The notes under the pieces: generated by a model
Databases searched by the model: none
What the model saw: only the letters and a program-made list of their open reading frames with translations
What the model was told of the DNA's origin: nothing
Program-made: the position numbers and the translations under genes
In this document: piece by piece, positions 9,253 through 18,870 of the stretch
How the letters are laid out: each line of letters opens with the position of its first letter
Position numbering within the stretch: position 1 is the first letter of the stretch
Source of the DNA: Belliella filtrata
Lineage (GTDB): Bacteria; Bacteroidota; Bacteroidia; Cytophagales; Cyclobacteriaceae
Direction of reading: 5' to 3'
DNA: 64,000 nucleotides
Assembly: GCF_022549775.1 (NCBI RefSeq)
Contig: NZ_JAKZGP010000017.1
Span: forward strand, 1-64,000

Positions 9253-9287
9253 GGAATAGTTTTAATAGTTGCAGGAATAGTTTCAAT
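9253..9287. promoter_or_regulatory. Direct repeat, 21-bp period, candidate HTCS binding site
   Basis: GGAATAGTTTTAAT (9253-9266) recurs as GGAATAGTTTCAAT (9274-9287), 13 of 14 bases identical and offset by 21 bp, i.e. two helical turns on one DNA face. AraC-type domains dimerise on direct repeats of this period, and the site lies in the 276-bp gap between the HTCS gene and susC, about 105 bp before the susC start. The assignment is an inference from geometry and context. Confidence 0.5.
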
Positions 9288-9391
9288 GAATGATGCCTAT
9301 TCAATCTACATTCAACCTGCCAAAGATGATGTCATATGAATTGACGCAATAATTGGTAAGCAAAAAAATCTCAATTAATTATTAACCCAAA

Positions 9392-12300
9392 ATGTCCATG
9401 AAAGAAAAGCTACAAAAATCAGCTTTATGGCTACTATTTTTCCTCAGCTGTAACTATCTGCCTGCCTTGGCACAAAACGCTCCAACTGTGCGAGGTACTG
9501 TAGTCGACAAGTCTACAGGTGAAGTTTTCCCTGGTGCCACAGTTATCGAAAAAGGTACTTCTAATGGTACTGTATCTGATATCGATGGGAACTTTCAAAT
9601 ACAAGTATCAAGTCCTCAGAGTGTACTTGTAATCTCTTTTATAGGTTTCATTCAGCAAGAAATTCCACTAGCTGGCAGAACCAACATAACGATAGAACTG
9701 GAAGAAAATCTAAGTGATTTGGATGAAGTCGTAGTGATAGGCTATCAGACTGTGAAGAAAAAAGACCTTACTGGTGCTACAGCTGTAGTGAGTAGAGATA
9801 AGCAAAACAAAGTAACTGCAGCTTCGCTAGGGGAGTCTTTACAAGGTTTAGCTCCTGGGGTTTCTGTGAGAAATGGAGGAGGTCCAGGACAGAATGCTCA
9901 AGTCGAAATCAGAGGAGTTGCAAGTTTTATCAATTCCAGCCCATTGTACGTAATCGATGGAATGATCGCAGATGCTAACCCTACAATCAATACCAATGAT
10001 ATTGAAAGTATACAAATACTAAAGGATGCTTCTGCGGCAGCTATTTACGGATCTAGAGCGGCAAATGGTGTCATTATCATCACTACCAAACAAGGTGCAG
10101 AAGGTGCTCCTCGTGTAAGTGTGACCGCCAAGTACGGTATTCAGCAACTTCCTCAAGGTTATCAAATGATGAACAATGTGCAATTTGCAGAAATGCAAAG
10201 GACACAGTTTGCCAACTCGGGGCTTACAGCTCCAGCTAGCGTAAGTACAGCATTTGATCCTAGCATCAATACCAATTGGTATGATGAAGTAACTAGACTC
10301 GGAAATGCGCAAGATTACAATGTAACGCTTTCTGGAGGATCCAAAAACTCGAGTTATTTGATTTCAGGTTCTTATTTTGAAAATAAAGGTGTTCTCATTG
10401 GCCATGATTTTCAAAGAGCAGCCTTGAGAATCAATACCAAAAACACCAAAGGCAGAGTCACTTTTGGAGAAAACTTGATTTTCACAAACTCTATAACCAA
10501 CTCACCAGGTACAGGCAATCCTTTCTACGACATGCCTCTTAACCTTCCAGTGATTCCAGTAAGGGATGATAGATTTATCAGTGCAGCCAATCCAGATGGA
10601 TGGGGTAAAGGAACCACTGATGCCGTTACTTATGCTTGGAATCCAGTTGCGGTAAATGCAATCAATAGCTATAGAAGTAATTTTGCTAAAGTAGTGGGCA
10701 ATGCCTACTTGGATGTAGATATCTTAGATGGACTTGTTTATAGATTCAATGCTGGTGCAGAATTGAGCTTCGACCACAACAAACGCATGCGTAGAGCAGG
10801 TGAGTGGCACTTTAATCAGCCTGCAGCACCTACCAACATTATCGAAGAGAGGTCGCTTTTCTCCAGCTTTTTATTGGAGCATACTTTGAATTATAATAAA
10901 GTTATAGATAAGCACAGCTTTTCTGGGGTAATCGGACATTCTCAGCAAATCACCAAAAGAGATGTGCTTTCAGCTGGCCGAACAGACCTTCAGTCATTTG
11001 ATGGTAGGTATCTGAATACTGTCAGCTCAGCAACTGGTGACCCAATTGCAGACGGTTTTATTCCCGTACAATATACCATTTCGGGTTTTCTTGGTAGAGC
11101 AAACTATACCTATGATGATCGCTACTTGATTACTTTGACGGGTAGATATGATGCAGATTCGAGATTTGGAAGTGATAACAGGTCAAGGTTTTTCCCGTCT
11201 ATTGCTGGTGGTTGGAGAATTTCTGAAGAGTCTTTTTTCAGTTCCCAGATTGTTTCTGATTTGAAGCTTAGAGCCTCATATGGTGAGTTAGGAATTGTAA
11301 CTGTAGGTTCATGGGATTATATTGGATTTTTGAATTCTAACCCAAGAGCAATCTTCGGTCCAGATGAGCAAGCTTATGTAGGAGCTACACAAGCTAGACT
11401 TGCTAACCCAAACTTAGGTTGGGAAAGAAGAATTAGCCACAACTTAGGGTTTGACTTAGGTTTGTTTGATGATCAATTGATCCTTTCTGCAGAGTATTAC
11501 AACTCACTTTCCAAGGATGTATTGGTAAACTTGCCTATAGCATGGTACTTAGGAAACCTTGGAGGCGAGCCAGCAGTCAATGCAGCATCTATCAGGAACA
11601 GGGGTATAGAAATGGCCGCTACTTATAGAAACATGAAACGTGAGCTTAAGTGGGATGTATCTGCCAATGTGACTACTATCAGGAATAGGGTAATGGATGT
11701 GGGTAATCTTGGTGAAGGCATAGATTATATTCAAACGGGTATCACACGTTCCCAAATCGGAAGACCTATGGGAGAGTGGTACGTACTCAAGACAGATGGG
11801 ATTTTCCAAAGTGATGAAGAAATTAACAATCACACCAATGCAGACGGAAGGGTAATTCAGCCATTTGCAAGACCTGGAGATATCAGGTTTGTAGATGTCA
11901 ATGGTGACGGAGAGATCAATCAAGAAGATAGAACTTTTGTGGGTTCTCCTTGGCCGACATTGCAGACTGGTGCTCAGTTCAATGCTACTTACAAAAACTT
12001 TACTTTCAACATGCAATGGATTGGGGTGTTTGGGCACACAATCATGAATGGTGTGAGAAGAGATATAGATAGCTATCAGAACACCAATTTTAGGGCTGAT
12101 ATCAGTCCATGGACGCCAACCAATACCAATACGAATGATCCAAGAATAGGTGTTTCTGTTGGAGACCCTGGACTTATTGACAATGCTAGACTAGAAAGTG
12201 ACAGGTGGCTTGAGGACGGATCATACATTCGATTGAGAAATGTGGAAATAGGTTATAACTTGAACATGGCCAGACTTCAAAGATGGAATGTAAGCAACGC

Positions 12301-12457
12301 CCGCTTATTTATCAGTGGACAGAATTTACTGACTTTTACCAAATATTCAGGTCTTGATCCAGATGTCACCGGCAATGGAATACTAGAAAGAGGCTTTGAC
12401 AATGGCAATTGGCCAGCGAGCAAGATTTATTCTCTTGGTTTACAGTTCGAATTTTAA
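9392..12457 (+). CDS. susC: SusC/RagA family TonB-linked outer membrane transporter
   Basis: 1021 residues. A signal peptide ends near ALAQ (residues ~1-27); a CarboxypepD_reg-like domain (~33-110, RGTVVDKSTGEVFPGATV) follows, then the SusC marker DEVVVIGYQTVKKKDLTGA, the plug (DASAAAIYGSRAANGVIIITTK) and a long 22-strand-type beta-barrel ending in an aromatic-terminated strand LGLQFEF. SusC proteins import oligosaccharides across the outer membrane with TonB energy; SusD, encoded 21 bp downstream, is the lid. The substrate is probably an arabinose-containing glycan because of the GH43 gene, but SusC sequence does not prove this. Confidence 0.96.
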   Translation: MSMKEKLQKSALWLLFFLSCNYLPALAQNAPTVRGTVVDKSTGEVFPGATVIEKGTSNGTVSDIDGNFQIQVSSPQSVLVISFIGFIQQEIPLAGRTNITIELEENLSDLDEVVVIGYQTVKKKDLTGATAVVSRDKQNKVTAASLGESLQGLAPGVSVRNGGGPGQNAQVEIRGVASFINSSPLYVIDGMIADANPTINTNDIESIQILKDASAAAIYGSRAANGVIIITTKQGAEGAPRVSVTAKYGIQQLPQGYQMMNNVQFAEMQRTQFANSGLTAPASVSTAFDPSINTNWYDEVTRLGNAQDYNVTLSGGSKNSSYLISGSYFENKGVLIGHDFQRAALRINTKNTKGRVTFGENLIFTNSITNSPGTGNPFYDMPLNLPVIPVRDDRFISAANPDGWGKGTTDAVTYAWNPVAVNAINSYRSNFAKVVGNAYLDVDILDGLVYRFNAGAELSFDHNKRMRRAGEWHFNQPAAPTNIIEERSLFSSFLLEHTLNYNKVIDKHSFSGVIGHSQQITKRDVLSAGRTDLQSFDGRYLNTVSSATGDPIADGFIPVQYTISGFLGRANYTYDDRYLITLTGRYDADSRFGSDNRSRFFPSIAGGWRISEESFFSSQIVSDLKLRASYGELGIVTVGSWDYIGFLNSNPRAIFGPDEQAYVGATQARLANPNLGWERRISHNLGFDLGLFDDQLILSAEYYNSLSKDVLVNLPIAWYLGNLGGEPAVNAASIRNRGIEMAATYRNMKRELKWDVSANVTTIRNRVMDVGNLGEGIDYIQTGITRSQIGRPMGEWYVLKTDGIFQSDEEINNHTNADGRVIQPFARPGDIRFVDVNGDGEINQEDRTFVGSPWPTLQTGAQFNATYKNFTFNMQWIGVFGHTIMNGVRRDIDSYQNTNFRADISPWTPTNTNTNDPRIGVSVGDPGLIDNARLESDRWLEDGSYIRLRNVEIGYNLNMARLQRWNVSNARLFISGQNLLTFTKYSGLDPDVTGNGILERGFDNGNWPASKIYSLGLQFEF

Positions 12458-12478
12458 TTTTCCAAAAGCATTTAAATC

Positions 12479-14008
12479 ATGAAAAAGATTTCAAAATATA
12501 TATTAATGGCAGCTTCAGCAGTAGTGCTTAGTTGTAGCCCAGAATTGGACATTACCAATCCAAACCAACCGACAATGGAAGTGTTTTGGCAAAACGCCAC
12601 AGATGCCGAGCAAGGTGTAAACGCTATCTATTCGACTTTTGCCCGTCCAGGAATGTCAAGGTGGATGCCTATTTTACACATTACCAGATCAGATGAAGGG
12701 TTCTCTGGAAGTCCATGGTCTGATTTGGCTAACGCCATGGGAGGGTTTATCCAGCCTGATTATAATTTCGGTCCAGTTATCGATGTATGGGTGGATTGTT
12801 ATGTTGGGATTTTTCGTGCCAATCAAGTTATTGACAATGTACCAGCTATAGAAATGGACAATGCCTTAAAAAATAGACTGTTGGGAGAGGCTTATTTTCT
12901 GAGAGGGTATTTTTATTATAACCTGGCCTTACTATGGGGAAATGTCCCAATGATGTTAGAAGCTTCCAAGCCTACCGATTTGCCACCTACTACGCCTCAA
13001 GCACAAGTTTGGGCGCAAGTTGAGTTGGATCTTGGACGTGCTGTAGATGGGCTTCCAGCTGTTTATCCAAATAGCAGGGATTTAGGTAGAGTTACCAAAG
13101 GTGCCGCTCATGCCTTACTTGCGAAGGTATTTATGCAGCAAGGTAAATATGATCAGGCTGAAGCTCCACTCAATTGGCTAGTCAACGGTGAAGGTGCATC
13201 TGTTTACAACCTTATGCCAAACTACAGAGACAATTTTCTGATCACATCTGAAAACAATCAAGAGTCAATTTTTGAGTGGCAGTTCACAGTCAATGCTACA
13301 GAGGTTACAGATAATGATGTGAGTACACCAAACCATAATTACGGCACATCTATTCCTCAGTTTCTAGCCCCTCCGGGTATTGGTTGGGCGGATGCAGAGG
13401 CAAGAACCTGGGCCATTGCCGAATTCTTGGAAGAGCAAACGACTAATGGTGAAAGAGATCCAAGGTTAGCAGCATCCTATCTGTACGCATTCACAGATGA
13501 AAGGGGGCCTGATTTCAGTATGGTTTATGGCCAGTCCTTTACGCAGCGCTACGGTTCTGGAAATACAAGGGCATATTTTAGAAAATTCCTCAATGATCAT
13601 TGGAAAAATGAAGAAGGATATAGGTCTCCCAACAACTATCGCGTGATTCGATATGCGGACGTTCTTCTCATGTATGCAGAAGTGCTTAACGCCACTGGCA
13701 GGACGAGCCAAGCTTATGCTCATGTGGATAGGGTAAGAGCTAGAGTAGGATTACCAGCGCTATCAACTGCACGTCCAGGACTTGGACAAGAAGCATTCTT
13801 GGAGCAGTTGAAGCATGAGCGCTTGCTTGAGCTTTCGGGTGAAGGACATCGCTGGTCTGACCTTGCCAGATGGGGTGATCTTGGAAGAGATCTAGCTCCT
13901 AGAGATCCAGGGTTCAACAACTTTGTGGTTGGTAGACATGAGTTTTTGCCAATACCACAAAGAGATCTTGATATCAATAGAAATCTCGTTCAGAATCCAG
14001 GTTGGTAA
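12479..14008 (+). CDS. susD: SusD/RagB family nutrient-binding outer membrane lipoprotein
   Basis: 509 residues with a lipoprotein signal peptide ending in VVLSC, lipidated C19. The alpha-helical TPR-like SusD fold is indicated by RLLGEAYFLRGYFYYNLALLWGNVPMM in the first third and the C-terminal RYADVLLMYAEVLNATG...LKHERLLELSGEGHRWSDLARWG block, ending FLPIPQRDLDINRNLVQNPGW as is typical. It caps the SusC barrel at 9392 and binds the glycan at the cell surface. An intrinsic terminator lies in the 222-bp gap to the GH43 gene, so susCD are probably expressed more strongly than the enzymes. Confidence 0.96.
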   Translation: MKKISKYILMAASAVVLSCSPELDITNPNQPTMEVFWQNATDAEQGVNAIYSTFARPGMSRWMPILHITRSDEGFSGSPWSDLANAMGGFIQPDYNFGPVIDVWVDCYVGIFRANQVIDNVPAIEMDNALKNRLLGEAYFLRGYFYYNLALLWGNVPMMLEASKPTDLPPTTPQAQVWAQVELDLGRAVDGLPAVYPNSRDLGRVTKGAAHALLAKVFMQQGKYDQAEAPLNWLVNGEGASVYNLMPNYRDNFLITSENNQESIFEWQFTVNATEVTDNDVSTPNHNYGTSIPQFLAPPGIGWADAEARTWAIAEFLEEQTTNGERDPRLAASYLYAFTDERGPDFSMVYGQSFTQRYGSGNTRAYFRKFLNDHWKNEEGYRSPNNYRVIRYADVLLMYAEVLNATGRTSQAYAHVDRVRARVGLPALSTARPGLGQEAFLEQLKHERLLELSGEGHRWSDLARWGDLGRDLAPRDPGFNNFVVGRHEFLPIPQRDLDINRNLVQNPGW

Positions 14009-14186
14009 TGATTTAGAAATGTAATTCAGGTTTGTTACCAGTTTTTATTAGGATCTGATACCAATTGATATAAAATGTTTAATCTGATTGGTCGCAGATT
14101 ATTAAATGATCTGGAGCAAAAAGCTGGTCGTATGCTTACGAAAAATTATACATTTAATTGAGATTTTAACCTATTAAATCTAATTT

Positions 14187-14213
14187 GAAACAGGGGTTTT
14201 CCCTGTTTCTTTT
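14187..14213 (+). terminator. Intrinsic terminator after susD of the first PUL
   Basis: Perfect 9-bp stem GAAACAGGG / CCCTGTTTC with a 5-nt loop, followed by TTTT. It lies between susD and the GH43 gene on the same strand and so would act as a partial terminator, lowering enzyme relative to transporter transcripts. The rest of the 14009-14230 gap shows nothing else clear. Confidence 0.65.
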
Positions 14214-14230
14214 AAACTTATAAATGTTTC

Positions 14231-15301
14231 ATGATGAATTATTTAAGATTAAGTTTAGGGCTTGTTTCAGTACTCTTCTTGACTGCGGGAGGATGTGGAG
14301 ACCCCGAAAATGAGAATCCAAGTCAAGGAGGCAATGAACCTGGAGAAGCTCAGACGACCTATGTCAACCCAGTTTTCAGACCAGTATTAGCAGATCCGTC
14401 AGTACTAGAGCATGAAGGAGTTTTCTATGCTTATGGCACAGAGGATAATTGGGGAAATGAAGGCGGACATAAATTGGTGCCAATCGTAAAGTCCGTTGAC
14501 TTGGTCAATTGGGAATTGGTAGGCACGGCTTTTCCTGCTAAGCCAGCATGGAAAGATCAAGGAGGGCTTTGGGCTCCTGATGTAGTGAAAGTGGGGAATG
14601 AGTTTTTCATGTATTATTCTTACTCAACTTGGGGTGATCCTAATCCTGGGATAGGTTTAGCAATTGCAAGCAGACCAGAGGGGCCATTTATCGATCAAGG
14701 TAAGTTTTTTCTTTCGCAAGAGATCGGTGTGGCAAATTCTATAGATGCATTTTACATTGAGGATGATGGAAAAAAGTATCTCTTTTGGGGAAGTTTTCAT
14801 GGGATTTATGTGGTGGAACTTGCCGATGATGGGAAAAGTGTCAAAGGGGAGAAAATTCACATTGGGTACAATCACCTAGAGGCAAGCTATGTCCACAAGA
14901 AGGATGGGAAATACTACTACTTCGGCTCAGAAGGATCATGTTGCGATGGCGCAAATAGTTCTTATAGGGTTAGGGTAGCAGTCTCGGATAACATTTTGGG
15001 ACCCTATGTAGATAAGGCTGGAAATGATATCAAAACAGGGAACTATGGGGAGGTTATTTTGAGTGGCAATAGCGAAAATTATGGCTTCGCAGGTCCAGGG
15101 CATAATGGTCATATCATGTCAGATGATGCTGGCGATGATTGGCTTTTATATCATGCTATACCAAAAGGTAACCCTTTGTTACAGAATGGGGCTAGCAGAA
15201 GACCTTTGATGCTTGATAAGTTGATTTGGAGAGACGGTTGGCCGACAATCGAGCAAAGTGTACCAAGTTTGAGCAGTAGACCTGCACCAGTTTTCAATTG
15301 A
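14231..15301 (+). CDS. Glycoside hydrolase family 43 lipoprotein (arabinan endo-1,5-alpha-L-arabinosidase-like)
   Basis: 356 residues. The signal peptide ends LTAGGC, giving a likely lipidated C22, so the enzyme is membrane- or surface-anchored. A five-bladed propeller GH43 domain covers ~43-350 and starts YVNPVFRPVLADPSV with the general base D55; D172 in NSIDAF is the pKa-tuning Asp and E217 in HLEASY the general acid. HEG.FYAYGT and GLWAPDV are further GH43 marks. GH43 enzymes remove or cut alpha-L-arabinofuranosyl or beta-xylosyl units; the length and motif spacing favour arabinanase or arabinofuranosidase. It is followed by the 675-residue protein after only 1 bp, so the two are co-translated. 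Confidence 0.9.
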   Translation: MMNYLRLSLGLVSVLFLTAGGCGDPENENPSQGGNEPGEAQTTYVNPVFRPVLADPSVLEHEGVFYAYGTEDNWGNEGGHKLVPIVKSVDLVNWELVGTAFPAKPAWKDQGGLWAPDVVKVGNEFFMYYSYSTWGDPNPGIGLAIASRPEGPFIDQGKFFLSQEIGVANSIDAFYIEDDGKKYLFWGSFHGIYVVELADDGKSVKGEKIHIGYNHLEASYVHKKDGKYYYFGSEGSCCDGANSSYRVRVAVSDNILGPYVDKAGNDIKTGNYGEVILSGNSENYGFAGPGHNGHIMSDDAGDDWLLYHAIPKGNPLLQNGASRRPLMLDKLIWRDGWPTIEQSVPSLSSRPAPVFN

Positions 15302-15302
15302 T

Positions 15303-17330
15303 ATGGATATGAAAATGAAATTATCAATCCTTTCGTGGCTGATGTTTATCACTTCTGTCTCAAATCTTCATGCTTTCCAGTTTGCTGATGCTTCCTATGA
15401 GTTGAAATTGCTAAAACCAGGTAATCCAGCCGTAAACATTCCCATAAAGCTAGACGATAATGGTCGATACCAAGCTAATGAAGACGTACCATTAGAAATT
15501 CAAGTTCAAATCATTGAACAAGACAGTTATGCTGATGTTAAAGTTAACATTGTAGCAAGAGAAAAGGTCTATTTCAACTTTTCTTCAAAAATGCAGTTCA
15601 AAGATATGTCTTACCAACCCAGCATGTTGCTACTTCCTGGGTATTGGTATCGGAAGAACTTGAGATCACCTGACAATGCTCCTTCAGTCAGAGAGTCTAC
15701 AGATTGGCTGATCAGGGAAGATAGAATGAGTACACCTTTGGTGAGTGTTTTTGATCCCAATCAGCAGTATGGTTACAGCTTGATGAGACTGGATGATATC
15801 AAAACAGCCGCCTTGACCACTCACGAATCTGGTGATGTAATACTTTCAGGGAAATCAGACTTGGGTGCCTTAGGATTTGGTAAATCTGAAGATCATACTT
15901 ACCTAGAATATGCCTATCCACATGCAGAGCATCCTCACACCTATATTAGAAAACTCACATTGGCTTCACCAGTCACGGCATATTCTAAATTAGAAAAGGG
16001 TGAAGAGCAAACTTTGTCTTATAGAATTCAGAAGCATAAAAGCACGGATTATTCAGCATTTGTGGAGGCTATATGGCACCATAGTTATGGGCTATTGAAG
16101 CCAGAACCGCTTGTTGACCAAAAATTCACTGATCACCAGATCAAGCAAGAATTGGTGAAATACTTCAAGGCCTCCTATGTTGATTTTGAGACACTAAAGG
16201 GCTTTTCGGGAGTACATATCAAAACAACTACTTGTGAGTCAACTGGGATTTTGGAGATCGGCTTTATTGGAAGGGTGTTACTCAATGCTTTCAATGCGCT
16301 GGAGTTTGCAGAGGCAAATCAAGATCAAGAATTACTTGAGATGTCACAAGCGATCTTTGCAAGCTATGAAGCCAATGGTTTCAACGATGATGGATTGATC
16401 AGAGAGGTTGTAGATTTTGATAAAAAAACAGAGGCAAGTGTCTTTTCTATTCGTAGACAATCTGAGGGGCTTTATGCAATGTTATTTTACTTACAGTATG
16501 AGCGAAAAATGAAAAGAACTCATCCTGAATTAGAAAAGAAAGTGAAAGGCTTGTTTGATACTTTAATCAAGTTACAAATGTCAGATGGTAGCTTTCCGAG
16601 AAAGTTTGATGCCAAACTTCAAGTGATAGATGAGACAGGAGGTAGTACTCCGTCTATAGTCTTGCCTCTGGCGATGGCTTTTCAATATTTCAAAGAGAAA
16701 AAATACTTGGATATAGCGAGAAAAGTTGCCAAATATCAAGAAGAGGCAATTATTGGACCGTCGGATTATTTCTCATCTACCTTAGATGCAGATTGCGAGG
16801 ACAAAGAAGCTTCCTTGTATGCAGCTACAGCTATGTACTATATGGCTCAAATCACCAAAGGAAAAGAAAGAGAACACTACGTCAATCTCGCTAAGAAAGC
16901 TGCATACTTTACGCTTTCATGGTATTACACTTGGGATGTGCCTTTTGCTCAAGGTCAAATGCTGGGAGATATAGGTCTCAAAAGTAGGGGATGGGGTAAT
17001 GTTTCCGTAGAAAACAACCATATTGACGTATTTATATTTGAATTTGATGAAGTTTTAGACTGGTTGGCTGATGAGACCAGTGAAGGTGATTTTGCAGCAT
17101 TTGCTCAAGTTATTAGAACTTCCATGCGGGAACAGTTACTTCCCCACCAAGGTAATCTTATGGGTATAGCCAAGCCAGGGTACTATCCTGAAGTCGTACA
17201 GCATACAGCATGGGATTATGGTAAAAACGGAAAGGGCTTTTACAATGATATCTTTGCTCCAGGTTGGACAGTAGCTTCTATTTGGGAATTGCTTATCATT
17301 GGAAGGACTTCAAGTTATTTTAAGCATTGA
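15303..17330 (+). CDS. Putative secreted alpha/alpha-toroid protein (six-hairpin glycosidase-like), unassigned
   Basis: 675 residues with a signal peptide ending near LHAFQ. The first ~250 residues look like beta strands (an N-terminal sandwich) and residues ~280-670 like a helical toroid: repeated amphipathic helices with QSEGLYAMLFYLQYE, LIKLQMSDGSFPRKFD, EASLYAATAMYYMAQ and SWYYTWDVPFAQ. That arrangement is typical of six-hairpin glycosidases and some lyases, but I cannot place it in a named family and see no certain catalytic pair; candidate acids lie in DADCEDKEAS and NNHIDVFIFEFDE. It begins 1 bp after the GH43 stop and ends the PUL, so a role in the same glycan's breakdown is inferred from context only. 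Confidence 0.72.
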   Translation: MDMKMKLSILSWLMFITSVSNLHAFQFADASYELKLLKPGNPAVNIPIKLDDNGRYQANEDVPLEIQVQIIEQDSYADVKVNIVAREKVYFNFSSKMQFKDMSYQPSMLLLPGYWYRKNLRSPDNAPSVRESTDWLIREDRMSTPLVSVFDPNQQYGYSLMRLDDIKTAALTTHESGDVILSGKSDLGALGFGKSEDHTYLEYAYPHAEHPHTYIRKLTLASPVTAYSKLEKGEEQTLSYRIQKHKSTDYSAFVEAIWHHSYGLLKPEPLVDQKFTDHQIKQELVKYFKASYVDFETLKGFSGVHIKTTTCESTGILEIGFIGRVLLNAFNALEFAEANQDQELLEMSQAIFASYEANGFNDDGLIREVVDFDKKTEASVFSIRRQSEGLYAMLFYLQYERKMKRTHPELEKKVKGLFDTLIKLQMSDGSFPRKFDAKLQVIDETGGSTPSIVLPLAMAFQYFKEKKYLDIARKVAKYQEEAIIGPSDYFSSTLDADCEDKEASLYAATAMYYMAQITKGKEREHYVNLAKKAAYFTLSWYYTWDVPFAQGQMLGDIGLKSRGWGNVSVENNHIDVFIFEFDEVLDWLADETSEGDFAAFAQVIRTSMREQLLPHQGNLMGIAKPGYYPEVVQHTAWDYGKNGKGFYNDIFAPGWTVASIWELLIIGRTSSYFKH

Positions 17331-17450
17331 TTTTAGATTAATTTGGGATAAAATACTATTTAAATTAGTAATATTTCTGGACATTAGTATTTCTAGCATG
17401 GCTTTTGTGACTTAGTAATTATCCATTAAGGACTAAAAAACCAACAAATT

Positions 17451-17636
17451 ATGAAAAAACTATTTGCATGGATGCTTTTGGCCGGGATGGCTACATTAGC
17501 ATCGTGTGGTAACAAAACCACAGAAGACACTCTTCTAGAACCTGAAGAACCAGAAGTGTACGAAGACACAACCTACACCAATGAGCCAATTGAAGAATTG
17601 GAAGAAATGGAAATGGAACGTGATACTTTGAACTAA
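17451..17636 (+). CDS. Small acidic lipoprotein, function unknown
   Basis: 61 residues. The signal peptide ends LASC with lipidated C19. The remaining 43 residues hold 13 Glu and 3 Asp with several Pro and Thr, so the mature part is a highly acidic, probably unstructured tail. No domain is recognised. It has 120 bp upstream, enough for its own promoter, and is followed at once by a strong bidirectional terminator. The signal peptide and compact gene-terminator layout support a real gene. Confidence 0.7.
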   Translation: MKKLFAWMLLAGMATLASCGNKTTEDTLLEPEEPEVYEDTTYTNEPIEELEEMEMERDTLN

Positions 17637-17644
17637 AAGTAGAT

Positions 17645-17681
17645 AATCAAAAAGGCCTGCATCATGCAGGCCTTTTTGATT
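17645..17681. terminator. Strong bidirectional intrinsic terminator
   Basis: A 17-bp stem (left arm 17645-17661, right arm 17665-17681) with core AAAAAGGCCTGCA and a 3-nt loop is flanked by A and T runs, so it works in both directions. It lies between the convergent acidic lipoprotein and luciferase-like genes and overlaps the last base of the latter's stop codon. Confidence 0.9.
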
Positions 17682-18700
17682 TATTGGTTAATTTCTTGCA
17701 TGATTTCAGCAAAATATTTAGCTGACTTCATCCTGTCTTCTAAATGATAGGTGTTCATTACAGCTATCAATTCATTAACCCTAGTGTCTTTCAAGAATTT
17801 CTTCACCTGCATTTTCACAGTCTCTTTACTCCCCACAAAAGCATATCTTAGCATTTGCTCGACAGAAGGATGCGAAAGTAGGCCTCGAAGCTCATCTGTT
17901 AACTCACTTGGTGGTTGCAGACCTTCTCGATAGCCAGATAGTACTCCCAAAAACATGCGAATAAGTGTAGTAAACTGCCTTTCAGCTTCTTCATCTGTAT
18001 CAGCTATGATGATGTTTACACCAGCCATAGTGTAAGGGGCGCTAAGTTCGGCTGAAGGCTGAAATTCATTATGATAAATATTCAGGGCATTGAATAGGTG
18101 CGTGGTAGCAAAGTGGCTGGCAAAAGCATAAGGAAGTCCCTTTTTGGCAGCTAAGTGTGCGCTATCTGTGCTAGAACCCAAGATATAGATAGGGACATCA
18201 GTGCCTTCTGCAATGGTAGCACGTACTTTTGAGGATTTGTTATCCTTTGAAAAGTATTTTTGAATTTTTTCTAACTCTTCTGGAAATGCATATGCAGCTT
18301 TCATGAAATCTGACCTGATGGCTTGCGCGGTTTGCGTATCAGTACCAGGTGCCCGACCTATTCCCAAGTCGATTCGATTGGGATACAAATGAGCAAGTGT
18401 GCCAAATTGCTCGGCAATAATCAATGGAGAATGATTGGGAAGCATAATACCTCCTGATCCAACTTTAATCTTTGTCGTGTTTTCTGCAACATACCCAATC
18501 AGCAATGAAGTTGCACTACTTCCAATATTTTCAGAATTGTGGTGCTCGGCAAACCAAAACCTAGAGTAGCCCAAGTTTTCAGCATGTTTGGCAAAGGTGA
18601 GTGAATTATTTAAAGTCTTTTTGATGGAGTCACCTTGGGGTACAAGTGCAAGCTCAAGGATAGCATATGAAATGGTGTTTTTTGTCATAATTTGGGTCAA
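17681..18700 (-). CDS. LLM-class flavin-dependent oxidoreductase (luciferase-like monooxygenase)
   Basis: 339 residues from the ATG at 18700, or 335 from the ATG at 18688, which begins MTKNTISYAILEL and looks equally good. One bacterial-luciferase-like TIM barrel fills the protein: SRFWFAEHHNSENIGSSATSLLI near residues 45-65, the family stretch VGSGGIMLPNHSPL (~80-93), and NRIDLGIGRAPGTD (~108-121). Members use reduced FMN and O2; the substrate is unknown, and the subgroup resembles YvbT/YhbW-type proteins of unknown role. The gene is divergent from the AlkB-type gene across 227 bp. Confidence 0.9.
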   Translation of the reverse strand: MTQIMTKNTISYAILELALVPQGDSIKKTLNNSLTFAKHAENLGYSRFWFAEHHNSENIGSSATSLLIGYVAENTTKIKVGSGGIMLPNHSPLIIAEQFGTLAHLYPNRIDLGIGRAPGTDTQTAQAIRSDFMKAAYAFPEELEKIQKYFSKDNKSSKVRATIAEGTDVPIYILGSSTDSAHLAAKKGLPYAFASHFATTHLFNALNIYHNEFQPSAELSAPYTMAGVNIIIADTDEEAERQFTTLIRMFLGVLSGYREGLQPPSELTDELRGLLSHPSVEQMLRYAFVGSKETVKMQVKKFLKDTRVNELIAVMNTYHLEDRMKSAKYFAEIMQEINQ

Positions 18701-18712
18701 TGAAGAGGTTTG

Positions 18713-18733
18713 GAAGACCTCTTATTGGGATTT
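18713..18733. repeat. Short hairpin in the leader of the luciferase-like gene
   Basis: AAGAGGT (18713-18719) and ACCTCTT (18727-18733) form a 7-bp perfect stem with a 7-nt loop, 13-25 bp upstream of the start. No U-tract follows on either strand, so it may affect translation rather than termination. Confidence 0.3.
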
Positions 18734-18870
18734 AGAGAATTGATAATTTGTCCTTTTATTGATGAATTTTGTCTTCCAATTCAAAAAAGAAATCACATGA
18801 ATAAAATGATTGAAAGGACATAAAAGTTCATTCATTTCAATTTTATTCTTTCCTCCATTTCAACAATTTG

